The notes beneath the pieces were generated by a model. It was not told the DNA's origin and did no database searches. It worked only from the letters and a program-made list of their open reading frames with translations. Below, piece by piece: positions 1 to 8,986 of a DNA stretch of 64,000 nt. The DNA comes from Pseudoxanthomonas gei (GTDB taxonomy: Bacteria > Pseudomonadota > Gammaproteobacteria > Xanthomonadales > Xanthomonadaceae): positions 148,947-212,946 of the forward strand of contig NZ_QOVG01000007.1 of the NCBI RefSeq assembly GCF_010119615.1, written 5' to 3'. Every line of letters starts with the position of its first letter. Within the stretch, counting starts at the first letter, position 1. The position numbers were made by a program, and so were the translations under genes.

Positions 1-51
1 CTGATCGAGATGCAGAGCGCGGACTACCTGGCCTCGCAGCACAAGGCCTGA
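1..51 (+). CDS. 3' end of an unidentified gene (partial)
   Basis: An open frame runs in from the window edge and stops at TGA 49-51. Its last residues are LIEMQSADYLASQHKA. Sixteen residues are too few to name a family. The gene converges on the RNase II-family gene that ends at 145, with a short GC-rich spacer between them. Confidence 0.55.
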   Translation: MIEMQSADYLASQHKA

Positions 52-144
52 GCGTGCCCTGACGGAACGCAGGAGCGGGCCTTGCCCGCGGCGTTCCTCT
101 TCTTCGCTGCAGGTCCTAGCAAGGAAAACCTTGGGAGCCTGCAA

Positions 145-1581
145 TCACTCCGCGAGTTCAAACCGGATCCTGCGCGTAGCCGGATCCGCTTCGACCAGAC
201 GCACCCTGACCTGTTCGCCCAGCGGCAACGCATGGGTGGCATCGACACGCGCCAGGATCGCCGGCTCGCGCAGCATCACCTCGCCCTGCCGAGGCTCTTT
301 CCTGTCGATCTCGACGATCGCGCCTTCGAAGACCTCGCCGACCCGCGAAGCCAGCGCCGCTGCTTCGGCCAGATCGAGGACCGCGTTCTCATAGCGGCTG
401 GCGCGGCGCGCGGATTCCTGCATGGTCGCCGGCAATGCGGGCAGCGCGTCCAGCACCCATTGCGGCACCGGCGTGCCGCCGCACAGGGCAAGGCAGGTCT
501 CGCCGGTGTAGCGATCGACCAGTCGCCGCAGCGGCGCGGTGACGTGGGTGTATTGCGCGGCAAGCGCCGAATGCTGCGAGTGTTCCGGCACCGCGCCGTC
601 GAAAGCCACGTAACCGGCGCCGCGCAGCACTGAGGTGCATGCGGTCATCATCGCCACGTCGCGCGGATTGGCCGGATCCAGCGAACGGATGAAATCCGGG
701 TAGTTGCGCGATTGCGGCCAGTCGACGCCCAGCGCTCGCGCCGTGCGATGCAGCCGCGCCAGATCGCGCGGGTCGGCGTCGGGCAGGGTGCGCAGCAGGC
801 CGACGCCGTGCTCCACCATGAGATGTGCGGCGGCCATGCCGGTGAGCAGGGAAATCTGCTCGTTCCAGTCCTCGACCGGATGACGCGCGCGGAACTCCAG
901 CGTCCAGCGGCCTTCCTCCACGCGGACCTCCTGCTCCGGCAGTGGCAGGCTGACTCCGCCGCGACGTTGTTCGCGCTGCTTGCGCAGCGTGCCGATCTCG
1001 CGCAGCACCGCCCACATCGGTCCGGCCGTGCCGGCATCTATCTGCCGCTGCACGCCGGCGTAGTCGAGCTTGGCCCGGCTCCTGATCCGCGCACGGCGCA
1101 CGTCGACCGCGACGCCCTCGCCGCTGGCGTCCAGCTCGATGGTCCACAGCAGCGCCGGCCTCACCTGGTCCGGCAACAGCGAGGCCGCGTCCTCCGACAG
1201 GATCCTGGGATGCAGCGGCACCTTGGCGTCGGCGCCATACAGGGTTTCGCCGCGGCGATGCGCTTCGAGGTCGATCGCATCGCCAGCAGCGACGAATGCG
1301 GCGACATCGGCGATCGCGTAGTGCACGCGATAACCCTGGCCACTGCGCTCGACGAACATGGCCTGGTCCAGGTCCATCGCATCGGGGGGATCGATGGTGA
1401 CGAACTCGATGCCGGTGCGGTCCTCGTCCGGCCAGCGCGGGTTGGCCGCAGCGACAACGGCCGCCTGCTCGACTTCCGGCGGAAACTCCGATGGCAGGCC
1501 GAGCTCACGCTGCAGCCCGGCCATGCCGCTGGCCAGCGCCGCTTGCTGGGTCGGCAGGTGCAGCCGGCGTGTCGTGGTCAT
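145..1581 (-). CDS. RNase II/R-family 3'-5' exoribonuclease (RNB domain), short form
   Basis: A 478-aa protein with one RNB catalytic domain. I chose ATG 1581 (MTTTRRLHLP) because homology begins there; the longer open frame upstream is low-complexity and probably untranslated. The metal-binding signature is at residues 62-75 (VTIDPPDAMDLDQAM), giving acidic residues D64, D70 and D72. The fourth aspartate of E. coli RNase II is Q73 here. The protein is much shorter than E. coli RNase II (about 644 aa) and seems to lack the N-terminal cold-shock domains, keeping only a small beta-rich tail. That resembles the short RNB proteins of Deinococcus and actinobacteria. Expected role: degrading single-stranded RNA from the 3' end in the cytoplasm. 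Family assignment is firm; exact substrate is unknown. Confidence 0.88.
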   Translation of the reverse strand: MTTTRRLHLPTQQAALASGMAGLQRELGLPSEFPPEVEQAAVVAAANPRWPDEDRTGIEFVTIDPPDAMDLDQAMFVERSGQGYRVHYAIADVAAFVAAGDAIDLEAHRRGETLYGADAKVPLHPRILSEDAASLLPDQVRPALLWTIELDASGEGVAVDVRRARIRSRAKLDYAGVQRQIDAGTAGPMWAVLREIGTLRKQREQRRGGVSLPLPEQEVRVEEGRWTLEFRARHPVEDWNEQISLLTGMAAAHLMVEHGVGLLRTLPDADPRDLARLHRTARALGVDWPQSRNYPDFIRSLDPANPRDVAMMTACTSVLRGAGYVAFDGAVPEHSQHSALAAQYTHVTAPLRRLVDRYTGETCLALCGGTPVPQWVLDALPALPATMQESARRASRYENAVLDLAEAAALASRVGEVFEGAIVEIDRKEPRQGEVMLREPAILARVDATHALPLGEQVRVRLVEADPATRRIRFELAE

Positions 1582-1783
1582 CGATGCGTCCCGCTCCTGG
1601 TTGTCCTCGATTCTAGTCGGGCGGTCCGGTTTCGCTGTCGCGGTCCGGCAAGACCTCCGCAGACTGGAGCCGCATTCCGGTTCCACGGCCAGGGTCCGCG
1701 CGCACGCTGGCGTGAAACCAGAAAGGCCGGCGCAGGCCTTGGAATCAGAATCTGGGACAGCCGCGCTATTTCCATATGTAGCG

Positions 1784-1811
1784 TTGACGTATCCAGCCGA
1801 CCCCATTATGT
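1784..1811 (+). promoter_or_regulatory. Probable sigma-70 promoter of the nrd operon
   Basis: TTGACG at 1784-1789 is followed after 16 bases by TTATGT at 1806-1811. TATGTT two bases further on is an alternative -10. It lies directly upstream of the cobalamin riboswitch, where the leader should start. Inferred from motif match and position only. Confidence 0.45.
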
Positions 1812-2000
1812 TGTGGTCGTCGGTTCTGTTGGCTCGCATCAACGGATGAAAAGGGAAGCCGGTTCGAATCCGGCACTGCCCCGCAGCGGTATGTGGAAAC
1901 GAACCCGTCATTGGCACTGAGGCATCGACCTTGGGAAGCGACGGGCTAGGAGGAAGGCACAGGCCTTTCGCGTCCACGAGTCCGAAGACCTGCCGACAGC
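1812..2000 (+). promoter_or_regulatory. Cobalamin (B12) riboswitch in the nrdA leader
   Basis: The conserved B12-box order is visible. An AAAAGGGAAGCCGG block at about 1849 runs into GAATCCGGCACTGCCCCGC. The GGCACTGAGG segment is near 1913, and the GAGTCCGAAGACCTGCC block ends near 1995. About 180 bases then separate the aptamer from the nrdA start; they contain GC-rich pairing sequence and no obvious U-tract terminator, so control may act by hiding the ribosome site. In bacteria that also carry a B12-dependent class II reductase, such elements switch off class I NrdAB when B12 is plentiful. Whether a class II enzyme exists here cannot be seen. Confidence 0.9.
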
Positions 2001-2182
2001 CGCGCGAAGCACACCGCGCGGTGCCGGCCGCGGAATCTCCGGGGGGAGAAAGGCTGGTGACGCACTGCATGGCGACGATTGTCGCGGTGCCTGCGACGCC
2101 GTCTTCCCATCCTGCGATTGCACGAGGCCTGCGCTGCCTGCGAGGGACGGGCCGCTGCGTGCATCACGATGGGAGACACCCT

Positions 2183-4612
2183 TTGACCCACAACGACGAT
2201 TCACTCGCCGCGGCAACTGACGACACCTCTTTTCTGCTTACCCCGCCGCCCACCGCCACCGCGATGAGCGTGACCAAGCGCAATGGCCGCCAGGAGCCGG
2301 TCGACCTCAACAAGATCGTGCGCGCGGTGCAGCGCAACTGCGAGGGCCTGCACGCCATCGACCCGATGCGCGTGGCCACGCGCACCATCTCCGGCCTGTA
2401 CGACGGCGCCACCACGCGCGAGCTGGATGAACTCTCCATCCGCACCGCCGCGCTGCTGACCGCCGAGGAACCCGAATACAGCCGCCTGGCCGCGCGCCTG
2501 CTGGCCGACACCATTGGCAAGGAAGTCACCGGCCAGGAAATCCACGCCTTCTCGCAATCGATCCAGCGTGGCCACGAGGTCGGCCTGATCAACGACCGCC
2601 TGCTCGAGTTCGTGCAGACCAACGCGCGCAAGTTGAACGATGCGCTGGATGGATCGCTGGACCGGCGCTTCGACTACTTCGGCCTGCGCACGCTGTACGA
2701 CCGCTACCTGCTGCGCCACCCGCATACGCGCAAGGTCATCGAAACCCCGCAGCAGTTCTTCCTGCGCATCGCCTGCGCGCTGAGCGAGGACGTGCCCGAA
2801 GCGCTGGCGCTGTACCGGCGCATGGGCAACCTGGACTACCTGCCCAGCTCGCCGACCCTGTTCAATGCCGGCACCACCCATGAGCAGTTGTCGAGCTGCT
2901 TCCTGCTCGACTCGCCCCTGGATTCGCTGGAGTCGATCTACCAGAAGTACGGCGACATCGCCCAGCTCTCGAAATTCAGCGGTGGCATCGGCGTCAGCTT
3001 CACCCGCGTGCGTTCGCGCGGCTCGCTGATCAGGTCGACCAACGGCCATTCCAACGGCATCGTGCCGTGGCTGAAGACGCTGGATTCCTCGGTGGCGGCG
3101 GTCAACCAGGGCGGCAAGCGCAAGGGCGCGGCCTGCGTGTACCTGGAGCCCTGGCACGCGGACGTGGAGGAATTCCTGGAGCTGCGCGACAACACCGGCG
3201 ACGATGCACGGCGCACGCACAACCTCAACCTGGCGAACTGGATTCCCGATCTTTTCATGCAGCGCGTGGAGGCCGACGCCGACTGGTCGTTGTTCGATCC
3301 GCGCGTGGTGCCGGAATTCACCGACCTGTTCGGCGCCGATTTCGAGCGCGCCTACGCGCAGGCCGAACTGCAGGGCAAGGCGCTGAAGTCGATCAAGGCC
3401 AGGGAGCTGTACGGCCGGATGATGCGCACCCTGGCCCAGACCGGCAACGGCTGGATGACCTTCAAGGACAAGTGCAACCGCGCCAGCAACCAGACCGCCA
3501 AGGCCGGCAACGTCATCCACCTCTCCAACCTGTGCACCGAGATCCTGGAAGTCACTTCCGATGGCGAGACCGCGGTGTGCAACCTGGGTTCGATCAACCT
3601 CAGCCACCACCTGGAGGAGAGCCTCGACGACAGAACTCCGGCATTCGATTTCGACAAGCTCGCCGAGACCGTGCGCCTGGCCGTGCGCCAGCTGGACCGG
3701 GTGATCGACCTGAATTTCTATCCGATCGAAACCGCGCGCCGCGGCAACCTGCGCTGGCGCCCGGTCGGGCTGGGCGTGATGGGACTGCAGGACGTGTTCT
3801 TCAAGCTGCGCCTGCCGTTCGACAGCGCAGGTGCGCGCGCCCTGTCGGCCAGGATCGCCGAGGCCATCTACTACCACGCGCTGGAAACCTCGGTGGAGCT
3901 GGCCGAGGAACGCGGCCGCCATCCTTCGTTCGCCGATACGCGCGCAGCCAGCGGCGAGTTGCAGTTCGACGCCTGGGGCGTGGTGCCCGGCGACGGCGAT
4001 CGCTGGGAAACCCTGCGCGAACGCATCAAGGAAAGCGGCCTGCGCAACTCGCTGCTGATCGCCATCGCCCCCACCGCCACCATCGCGTCCATCGCCGGCT
4101 GCTACGAATGCGTGGAACCGCAGACCAGCAACCTGTTCAAGCGCGAGACCCTGTCGGGCGACTTCCTGCAGGTCAACCGCTACCTGGTTGTCGAACTGAA
4201 GAAGCTGGGCCTGTGGACGCCGGAAGTGCGCGACGAGATCAAGCAGGCCGAGGGTTCGATCCAGAACATCGCCCGCATTCCGCAGGCCCTGCGCGAGATC
4301 TACCGCACCACCTGGGAAGTGCCGATGCGTTCGCTGATCGACATGGCCGCCGGCCGCGGCGCCTTCATCGACCAGTCCGCTTCGCTCAACCTTTTCATGG
4401 AGAGCCCGAGCATCGGCGCCATGTCGTCCATGTACATGTACGCCTGGAAGCAGGGCATCAAGACCACCTATTACCTGCGCTCGCGGCCGGCGACCAGGAT
4501 CGCCAAGACCACGCTGGGCAATGCGGCGGCCGAAGCGCCGCCGACGTACACGCCGGTCGAAGCGGTGAGCTGCTCGCTGGAGAATCCGGAGAGCTGCGAG
4601 GCCTGCCAATAA
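2183..4612 (+). CDS. nrdA: Ribonucleoside-diphosphate reductase class Ia, large (alpha) subunit
   Basis: Catalyses reduction of NDPs to dNDPs with NrdB. I prefer TTG 2183 (809 aa) because GGGAGA lies 12 bases upstream; ATG 2264 (MSVTKRNG, 782 aa) is the alternative and has no good ribosome site. An ATP-cone domain covers about residues 28-120. Active-site residues: C239 (SSCFLL), N449-C451-E453 in NLCTEI, and C466 (AVCNLGS). The radical-transfer tyrosine pair is Y763-Y764 (TTYYLRS). The tail ends in a shuttle pair C805-C808 (ESCEACQ), spaced more tightly than in E. coli. It is the first gene of the operon with the 73-aa gene and nrdB, behind the B12 riboswitch, so expression should fall with high cobalamin. 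Confidence 0.95.
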   Translation: MTHNDDSLAAATDDTSFLLTPPPTATAMSVTKRNGRQEPVDLNKIVRAVQRNCEGLHAIDPMRVATRTISGLYDGATTRELDELSIRTAALLTAEEPEYSRLAARLLADTIGKEVTGQEIHAFSQSIQRGHEVGLINDRLLEFVQTNARKLNDALDGSLDRRFDYFGLRTLYDRYLLRHPHTRKVIETPQQFFLRIACALSEDVPEALALYRRMGNLDYLPSSPTLFNAGTTHEQLSSCFLLDSPLDSLESIYQKYGDIAQLSKFSGGIGVSFTRVRSRGSLIRSTNGHSNGIVPWLKTLDSSVAAVNQGGKRKGAACVYLEPWHADVEEFLELRDNTGDDARRTHNLNLANWIPDLFMQRVEADADWSLFDPRVVPEFTDLFGADFERAYAQAELQGKALKSIKARELYGRMMRTLAQTGNGWMTFKDKCNRASNQTAKAGNVIHLSNLCTEILEVTSDGETAVCNLGSINLSHHLEESLDDRTPAFDFDKLAETVRLAVRQLDRVIDLNFYPIETARRGNLRWRPVGLGVMGLQDVFFKLRLPFDSAGARALSARIAEAIYYHALETSVELAEERGRHPSFADTRAASGELQFDAWGVVPGDGDRWETLRERIKESGLRNSLLIAIAPTATIASIAGCYECVEPQTSNLFKRETLSGDFLQVNRYLVVELKKLGLWTPEVRDEIKQAEGSIQNIARIPQALREIYRTTWEVPMRSLIDMAAGRGAFIDQSASLNLFMESPSIGAMSSMYMYAWKQGIKTTYYLRSRPATRIAKTTLGNAAAEAPPTYTPVEAVSCSLENPESCEACQ

Positions 4613-4631
4613 CCTGCAACGGGAGGCGGTG

Positions 4632-4853
4632 ATGGAACGCTACGGAAACCTGGCGGGCGATTCGGGCGTGGTGGCCTATGCCATCACCGCCCGGTCGATC
4701 CTGGTGAAGTTCGCCGGCTCCGACCGCCTCTACGAATACAGCCATGCCAGCGCCGGCAAGGCCCACGTGGAAACCATGAAGCGGCTGGCCCAGGCCGGCC
4801 GCGGACTCAGTACCTACATCTCCCGACACGTCGCCGACGATTACGTCCGCTAA
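4632..4853 (+). CDS. Small KTSC-like protein between nrdA and nrdB
   Basis: A 73-aa cytoplasmic protein with a strong GGGAGG site at 4621. ATG 4632 is preferred over the overlapping GTG 4629. The pattern is an N-terminal beta segment (ARSILVKF), a central YEYSHAS, a helix (HVETMKRLAQAG), then GLSTYISRHV and a terminal tyrosine-arginine. This is the shape of the small KTSC domain family; I infer that by eye and am not certain. It starts 19 bases after nrdA and ends 11 bases before nrdB, so it should be co-transcribed and share B12 control. No catalytic motif is visible. It could be a reductase-associated factor or an unrelated passenger. Confidence 0.8.
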   Translation: MERYGNLAGDSGVVAYAITARSILVKFAGSDRLYEYSHASAGKAHVETMKRLAQAGRGLSTYISRHVADDYVR

Positions 4854-4864
4854 CTGGAACCTGC

Positions 4865-5884
4865 ATGACCCACGCACCCCGGCAACTGTTGCTCGACCCC
4901 GGCTTCGAACTGACCCTGCGCCCGATGCGCTACCCGCAGTTCTACGAGATGTACCGCGACGCCATCCGCAACACCTGGACGGTGGAGGAAGTGGATTTCG
5001 CGCTGGACACCAGCGACCTGCAGAACAAGTTCGGCCCGGCCGAGCGGCACCTGGTCGAACGCCTGATCGCGTTCTTCGCCACCGGCGATTCGATCGTTTC
5101 CAACAACTTGGTGCTGAACCTGTACCAGCACATCAATGCGCCCGAGGCGCGCATGTACCTGTCGCGGCAGCTGTACGAGGAAGCGCTGCACGTGCAGTTC
5201 TACCTGACCCTGCTGGACACCTACCTGCCCGACCCCAACGAGCGCGCCAAGGCTTTCGCCGCGGTGGAGAACATCCCGTCCATCAGGCGCAAGGCCGAGT
5301 TCTGTTTCAAGTGGATCGATTCATTGCAGGGCATCCAGCGCATCGAGACGCGCGAGCAGCGTCGCCAGTTCCTGCTCAACCTGGTCTGCTTCGCCGGCTG
5401 CATCGAGGGCCTGTTCTTCTTCGGCGCGTTCGCCTACGTGTACTACCTGCGTTCGCGCGGCCTGCTGCACGGGCTGGCCAGCGGCACCAACTGGGTGTTC
5501 CGCGACGAAAGCGCGCACATGGCCTTCGCCTTCGAAGTCATACGCACCGCGCGCGAGGAGGAGCCCGACCTGTTCGACGATGACCTCAAGGCCCAAGTCG
5601 TGCAGATGATGACCGAGGCGGTGGACTGTGAAGTCGCCTTCGCCGAGGACACCCTGAGCGGCGGCGTGGCCGGACTGTCGATCCGCGACATGCGCCAGTA
5701 CCTGGAATACTGCGCCGACCAGCGCATGGCCCAGCTGGGCATGCCGAAGCATTTCGGCAGCAGCAATCCCTTCCCCTTCATGGATCTGCAGGACGTGCAG
5801 GAACTGACCAACTTCTTCGAGCGTCGCGTGTCGGCCTACCAGGTCGGCGTGCAGGGCGAGGTCGGCTTCGACCACGCGTTCTGA
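4865..5884 (+). CDS. nrdB: Ribonucleoside-diphosphate reductase class Ia, small (beta) subunit
   Basis: A 339-aa di-iron protein that makes and stores the tyrosyl radical for NrdA. Probable metal ligands are D75 (ATGDSIV), E106 and H109 (EEALH), E181 (CIEGLF), and E215 and H218 (DESAH). The radical tyrosine is Y113, four residues after H109 as in E. coli NrdB. An aromatic-rich tail (SAYQVGVQGEVGFDHAF) supplies the residues that dock to and exchange radicals with NrdA. It is shorter than E. coli NrdB (376 aa). It is the last gene of the riboswitch-led operon; all ligands are intact, so it should be active. Confidence 0.95.
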   Translation: MTHAPRQLLLDPGFELTLRPMRYPQFYEMYRDAIRNTWTVEEVDFALDTSDLQNKFGPAERHLVERLIAFFATGDSIVSNNLVLNLYQHINAPEARMYLSRQLYEEALHVQFYLTLLDTYLPDPNERAKAFAAVENIPSIRRKAEFCFKWIDSLQGIQRIETREQRRQFLLNLVCFAGCIEGLFFFGAFAYVYYLRSRGLLHGLASGTNWVFRDESAHMAFAFEVIRTAREEEPDLFDDDLKAQVVQMMTEAVDCEVAFAEDTLSGGVAGLSIRDMRQYLEYCADQRMAQLGMPKHFGSSNPFPFMDLQDVQELTNFFERRVSAYQVGVQGEVGFDHAF

Positions 5885-6054
5885 TCTGCCTGCGCCGGTC
5901 TTGGGGCGCAGTCATGGTCCATCACGGTGGAGGCAAGGAAGCAGGTCGCGCCGGGCGCGACTGCCGGTCGATTGGCAGCGGATGTAGCGGTCCGTTATGG
6001 TGGGGCAGGGGCGACGCCAGGCACCGGTCCGGTGCCGTCGACAGGGGGAACACC

Positions 6055-7605
6055 ATGCACCGTCTTGCCTGGCTGGCGCTGGTCGCCGGCAGTCTGATTT
6101 CCGTGGGCGCGAAGGCACAGACCGCGACCACCGCGCCGCAGGGATTCGGCTTCTGCACGGTGACCGACAGCAGCAGCGCGCAGGCCAGGATCTGGGCCTC
6201 GCCGGTGTTCGCGCTGACCCATGCGTCCAGCGACCCGGCCGGCTTCCAGCGCAGCCAGGAGCTGGCCGGCGAGTTCCTGGCCCACGTGACCAGCCTGGGG
6301 GGAACGGGCAGCAAGAGCTGCGTGGTGCTGGCCACCCGGGAGGAAGCGGCGGCCTTTCGCGAGGAACAGCGTGCGACGTGGAACGAGCGCCTGTACTTCA
6401 TCAAGATCGGCGACTGGCGTGAGGTGGCGTGGCAGCCCGCGGCCTGGTCGCCGGCCGCGGCCGCCGCCGCGCCTGCGGAGCTGATCCGCTACTTCTACTG
6501 CTACCAGGTCGACACCGACGTACTGCCCAGCCGCAGCCATACCGTGGCAACGACCGTGTTCGCGCGCACCCTGCCTGGTGGCGATCCGATGGCCGGTTAC
6601 GACATGGCCGCCCGCTACACCTTGCAGTTCAAGCAGCAGGTGCGCGCGCACGGTTTGCCGGAAAACGGCGATTGCGCACCCTACGACACCCGGGCCGAAG
6701 CCGAGTACCAGCAGCAGCAGATCCGCAAGCACTTCAAGGGCTTCAACATGAAGTTCGACGAGGTCGCATGGACGCCGAGCGAGGCTGCGATTGTCCCCGC
6801 TGCGGCGACGCCGGCCACGCCGGCACCGGCTCCATCGCCCCAGGCCGCCTCGCCGGCAAAGGGCATCGGCGTACGGATAAGCGCCGTCAATGCCGAACTT
6901 GCCCAGGCCCTCGGCCTGTCCTCCACGCAAGGTGCGTGGGTGGTGGAAGTCGCTGACGGCAGCGCAGCGATGAAGGCGGGTCTGAAGCCGATGGACGTAC
7001 TGGTGGAAATCGCCGGCCAGGCGGTCAACGCTTACGGGGACGTAACTGCAATCGTGGGCCGCTTGCGTCCCGGTTTCGAGGCGCCCCTGCGCGTCTGGCG
7101 CCAACGCCGGATGCAGGATCTCACGCTGACCATTCCCGGGATGGTGCCCGCGCCAACCGCGACGACGATCCCGGCCTTGCCTGTTCCGGCGCTCCCTGCG
7201 GCTCCCGCGATTGCCGCGACCACTACCGACGCCGGCCGCTATTGCACGGCGTTCGTGACGCGCTCGAAGGAGCAGCTGCTGCTGCGCGTGCCGGTCTGGC
7301 AGGTTCCCGCCAGCCAGGCCAGCCAGGCAGCGATGGGCGACTCGGTGTCGCGCCTGATCGCCGCGGTGATCCAGGCCCATCCCGCCAAGTGGACGGCCTT
7401 CCCGCCGGTCACCTGCCACGACAATTCCGGCGTGTTCGCCGGCGAGACCTTCTGCTTCAGCAACACTTACAAGCACTTCGGCGGTGCACAGATGGCGGCG
7501 CAGTTCTGCAATTCCTCGAAGGAAGCCATCGACAATCGCTGGGCCGACATGGTCAAGGCCGATGGCGGCAACGCGCGCCTCTTTCCGTGGCCCGCTGCAC
7601 CCTGA
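6055..7605 (+). CDS. Secreted protein with three cysteine-pair repeats and a PDZ domain
   Basis: A 516-aa protein. ATG 6055 follows a GGGGGA site. Residues 1-22 form a signal peptide with an AKA-Q cleavage pattern, so it is periplasmic or beyond. Two related units of about 100 residues (about 30-140 and 150-250) each open with an aromatic-Cys pair (GFCTV, YFYCY) and carry a second Cys before an alpha-helical acidic/arginine stretch. A PDZ domain follows at about 270-360 (GAWVVEVADGSAAMKAGL), between proline/alanine linkers. A third, more divergent unit covers 396-516 (RYCTAF, VTCHD, FCFSN). There is no protease triad, so it is probably a binding or scaffold protein. I do not recognise the repeated domain. 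It stands alone between nrdB and the serine hydrolase gene. Confidence 0.85.
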   Translation: MHRLAWLALVAGSLISVGAKAQTATTAPQGFGFCTVTDSSSAQARIWASPVFALTHASSDPAGFQRSQELAGEFLAHVTSLGGTGSKSCVVLATREEAAAFREEQRATWNERLYFIKIGDWREVAWQPAAWSPAAAAAAPAELIRYFYCYQVDTDVLPSRSHTVATTVFARTLPGGDPMAGYDMAARYTLQFKQQVRAHGLPENGDCAPYDTRAEAEYQQQQIRKHFKGFNMKFDEVAWTPSEAAIVPAAATPATPAPAPSPQAASPAKGIGVRISAVNAELAQALGLSSTQGAWVVEVADGSAAMKAGLKPMDVLVEIAGQAVNAYGDVTAIVGRLRPGFEAPLRVWRQRRMQDLTLTIPGMVPAPTATTIPALPVPALPAAPAIAATTTDAGRYCTAFVTRSKEQLLLRVPVWQVPASQASQAAMGDSVSRLIAAVIQAHPAKWTAFPPVTCHDNSGVFAGETFCFSNTYKHFGGAQMAAQFCNSSKEAIDNRWADMVKADGGNARLFPWPAAP

Positions 7606-7701
7606 GCCGGCCAGACTCGACACGAGGGCGGCCGTTCGATCCGCCTCTTGCATCGGCCCACGAAACTTGATGCCCGCGCCGTAAACCTATCCAATGCAGC
7701 G

Positions 7702-8970
7702 ATGCCCTTCCGCCCCGCGCTTTCATCGTCCGAACGCCGTCGTTTTCTTGCTGCCGGCGCAGTAGCGGGCTTGTCCGGCCTGGCGCCGGTTGCCGCATGG
7801 GCCGACACCTGCGGCACCCGACTGGTTTCGTGGATTCCTCCGGATGAATTCCTCGAGCGCCTGCCACGGCTCATGGAAGCCTTCGCCGTGCCCGGCCTGG
7901 GCATCGCCGTGGTTGAAGACGGTGACGTCGTGTGGAGCCGGCCCTTTGGCGTGACCCATGCGCTCACCCGCACGCCGGTGGACGCACGCACGGTGTTCGA
8001 GGACGCGTCGCTGAGCAAGCCGGTGTTCGCCTACCTGGTGTTGCAACTGGTCGACCAGGGAGCGATCGATCTCGATGTTCCGCTGGTGCGCTACCGGCGC
8101 CCGGATTACCTGGCCGATCATCCGTGGATCGAGATGATCACCGCGCGCGACGTGTTGCGCCATTCCACCGGCCTGCCCAACTGGCGCAAGTCGCCGGCGA
8201 CGGAGAAGCTGGTGCCGATGGTCCAGCCGGGCACGCGCATCGATTATTCCGGCGAAGCCATTTTCTGGTTGCAGCTGGTGGTGGAGACGATCACCGGCCA
8301 GAGCCTGGACGAAGCGATGCAGGCGCATCTCTTCGGCCCGGCCGGGATGAAGGACAGCAGCTACACCTGGAATGCGGAACTGGCGGGGCGTTCGGTGTAC
8401 GGACATCGCGCCCACGACAAGCAGGAAAGCGGCATGCCGCCGCAGATGTTCCGCGAGCAATGGAGCATCGCCGGACAGGTGGCGGAACGCCGGGGCAAAC
8501 CCTTGTCCGCATGGAAGTACGAAGATGCCGCGCGCGCGTTGCCCGAAGTGATGGCGCTGGCGCCGCCGGGACTGGTGACCTGGCCGGGCGACATCGTCGC
8601 CAACGCCGCGGCCAGCCTGCGTACCACGGTGCAGGATTACGCGACCTTCATGACCCTGGTGATGGCGCGCCGGCAGCGCGCTTCCTGGGAACTCACCGAA
8701 GCCACGCGGCAGGCGATGCTCACTCCGCAGATCAAGGTGCCCGGGCGCTGGACCGAGAAGGGCCTGGGCTGGAACATGGAAGCGACCGCGGACGGGCCGG
8801 TGTTCTACCACTCGGGCAGCAACGGCGACATCTTCAAGAATTTCGCGGTCGGCCATGCGCAACGGCGGCGCGGCATCGTGGTCTTGACCAACGGCGGCAG
8901 CGGATCCTTCGTCCACCAGCGTATCGTGCGGGCAGCGACGGGATACGACCTGCTGTCCTACGACCTCTGA
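7702..8970 (+). CDS. Tat-exported serine hydrolase of the class C beta-lactamase/penicillin-binding family
   Basis: A 422-aa protein from ATG 7702. The N-terminus has a twin-arginine-type signal (SERRRFLAAGAVAG, then a hydrophobic stretch ending in AWA), suggesting Tat export. The SxxK nucleophile motif is SLSK near residue 112. The second motif is the YSG of IDYSGEAIFW. A late HSGSNGDIF supplies the third-motif region. Such proteins include esterases, D-aminopeptidases and beta-lactamase-like enzymes, so resistance activity should not be assumed. It is a single gene, followed by a strong REP hairpin that could end transcription. Confidence 0.87.
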   Translation: MPFRPALSSSERRRFLAAGAVAGLSGLAPVAAWADTCGTRLVSWIPPDEFLERLPRLMEAFAVPGLGIAVVEDGDVVWSRPFGVTHALTRTPVDARTVFEDASLSKPVFAYLVLQLVDQGAIDLDVPLVRYRRPDYLADHPWIEMITARDVLRHSTGLPNWRKSPATEKLVPMVQPGTRIDYSGEAIFWLQLVVETITGQSLDEAMQAHLFGPAGMKDSSYTWNAELAGRSVYGHRAHDKQESGMPPQMFREQWSIAGQVAERRGKPLSAWKYEDAARALPEVMALAPPGLVTWPGDIVANAAASLRTTVQDYATFMTLVMARRQRASWELTEATRQAMLTPQIKVPGRWTEKGLGWNMEATADGPVFYHSGSNGDIFKNFAVGHAQRRRGIVVLTNGGSGSFVHQRIVRAATGYDLLSYDL

Positions 8971-8986
8971 CCGCGCGCTCCTGCTC

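Noticed and set aside
1849..1890. tRNA-like GGTTCGAATCC sequence
   Set aside because: It is the conserved B12-box stem of the riboswitch; no acceptor or anticodon arms are present.
2201..4609. Very long antisense frames opposite nrdA and likewise opposite other GC-rich genes (e.g. 12769-14685, 35260-38253, 58627-60894)
   Set aside because: They mirror strong coding genes in a high-GC genome and show low-complexity composition without recognisable domains.
7702..8970. Beta-lactamase resistance gene
   Set aside because: The SxxK/YSG pattern fits many esterases and peptidases of this fold; nothing here shows antibiotic hydrolysis.
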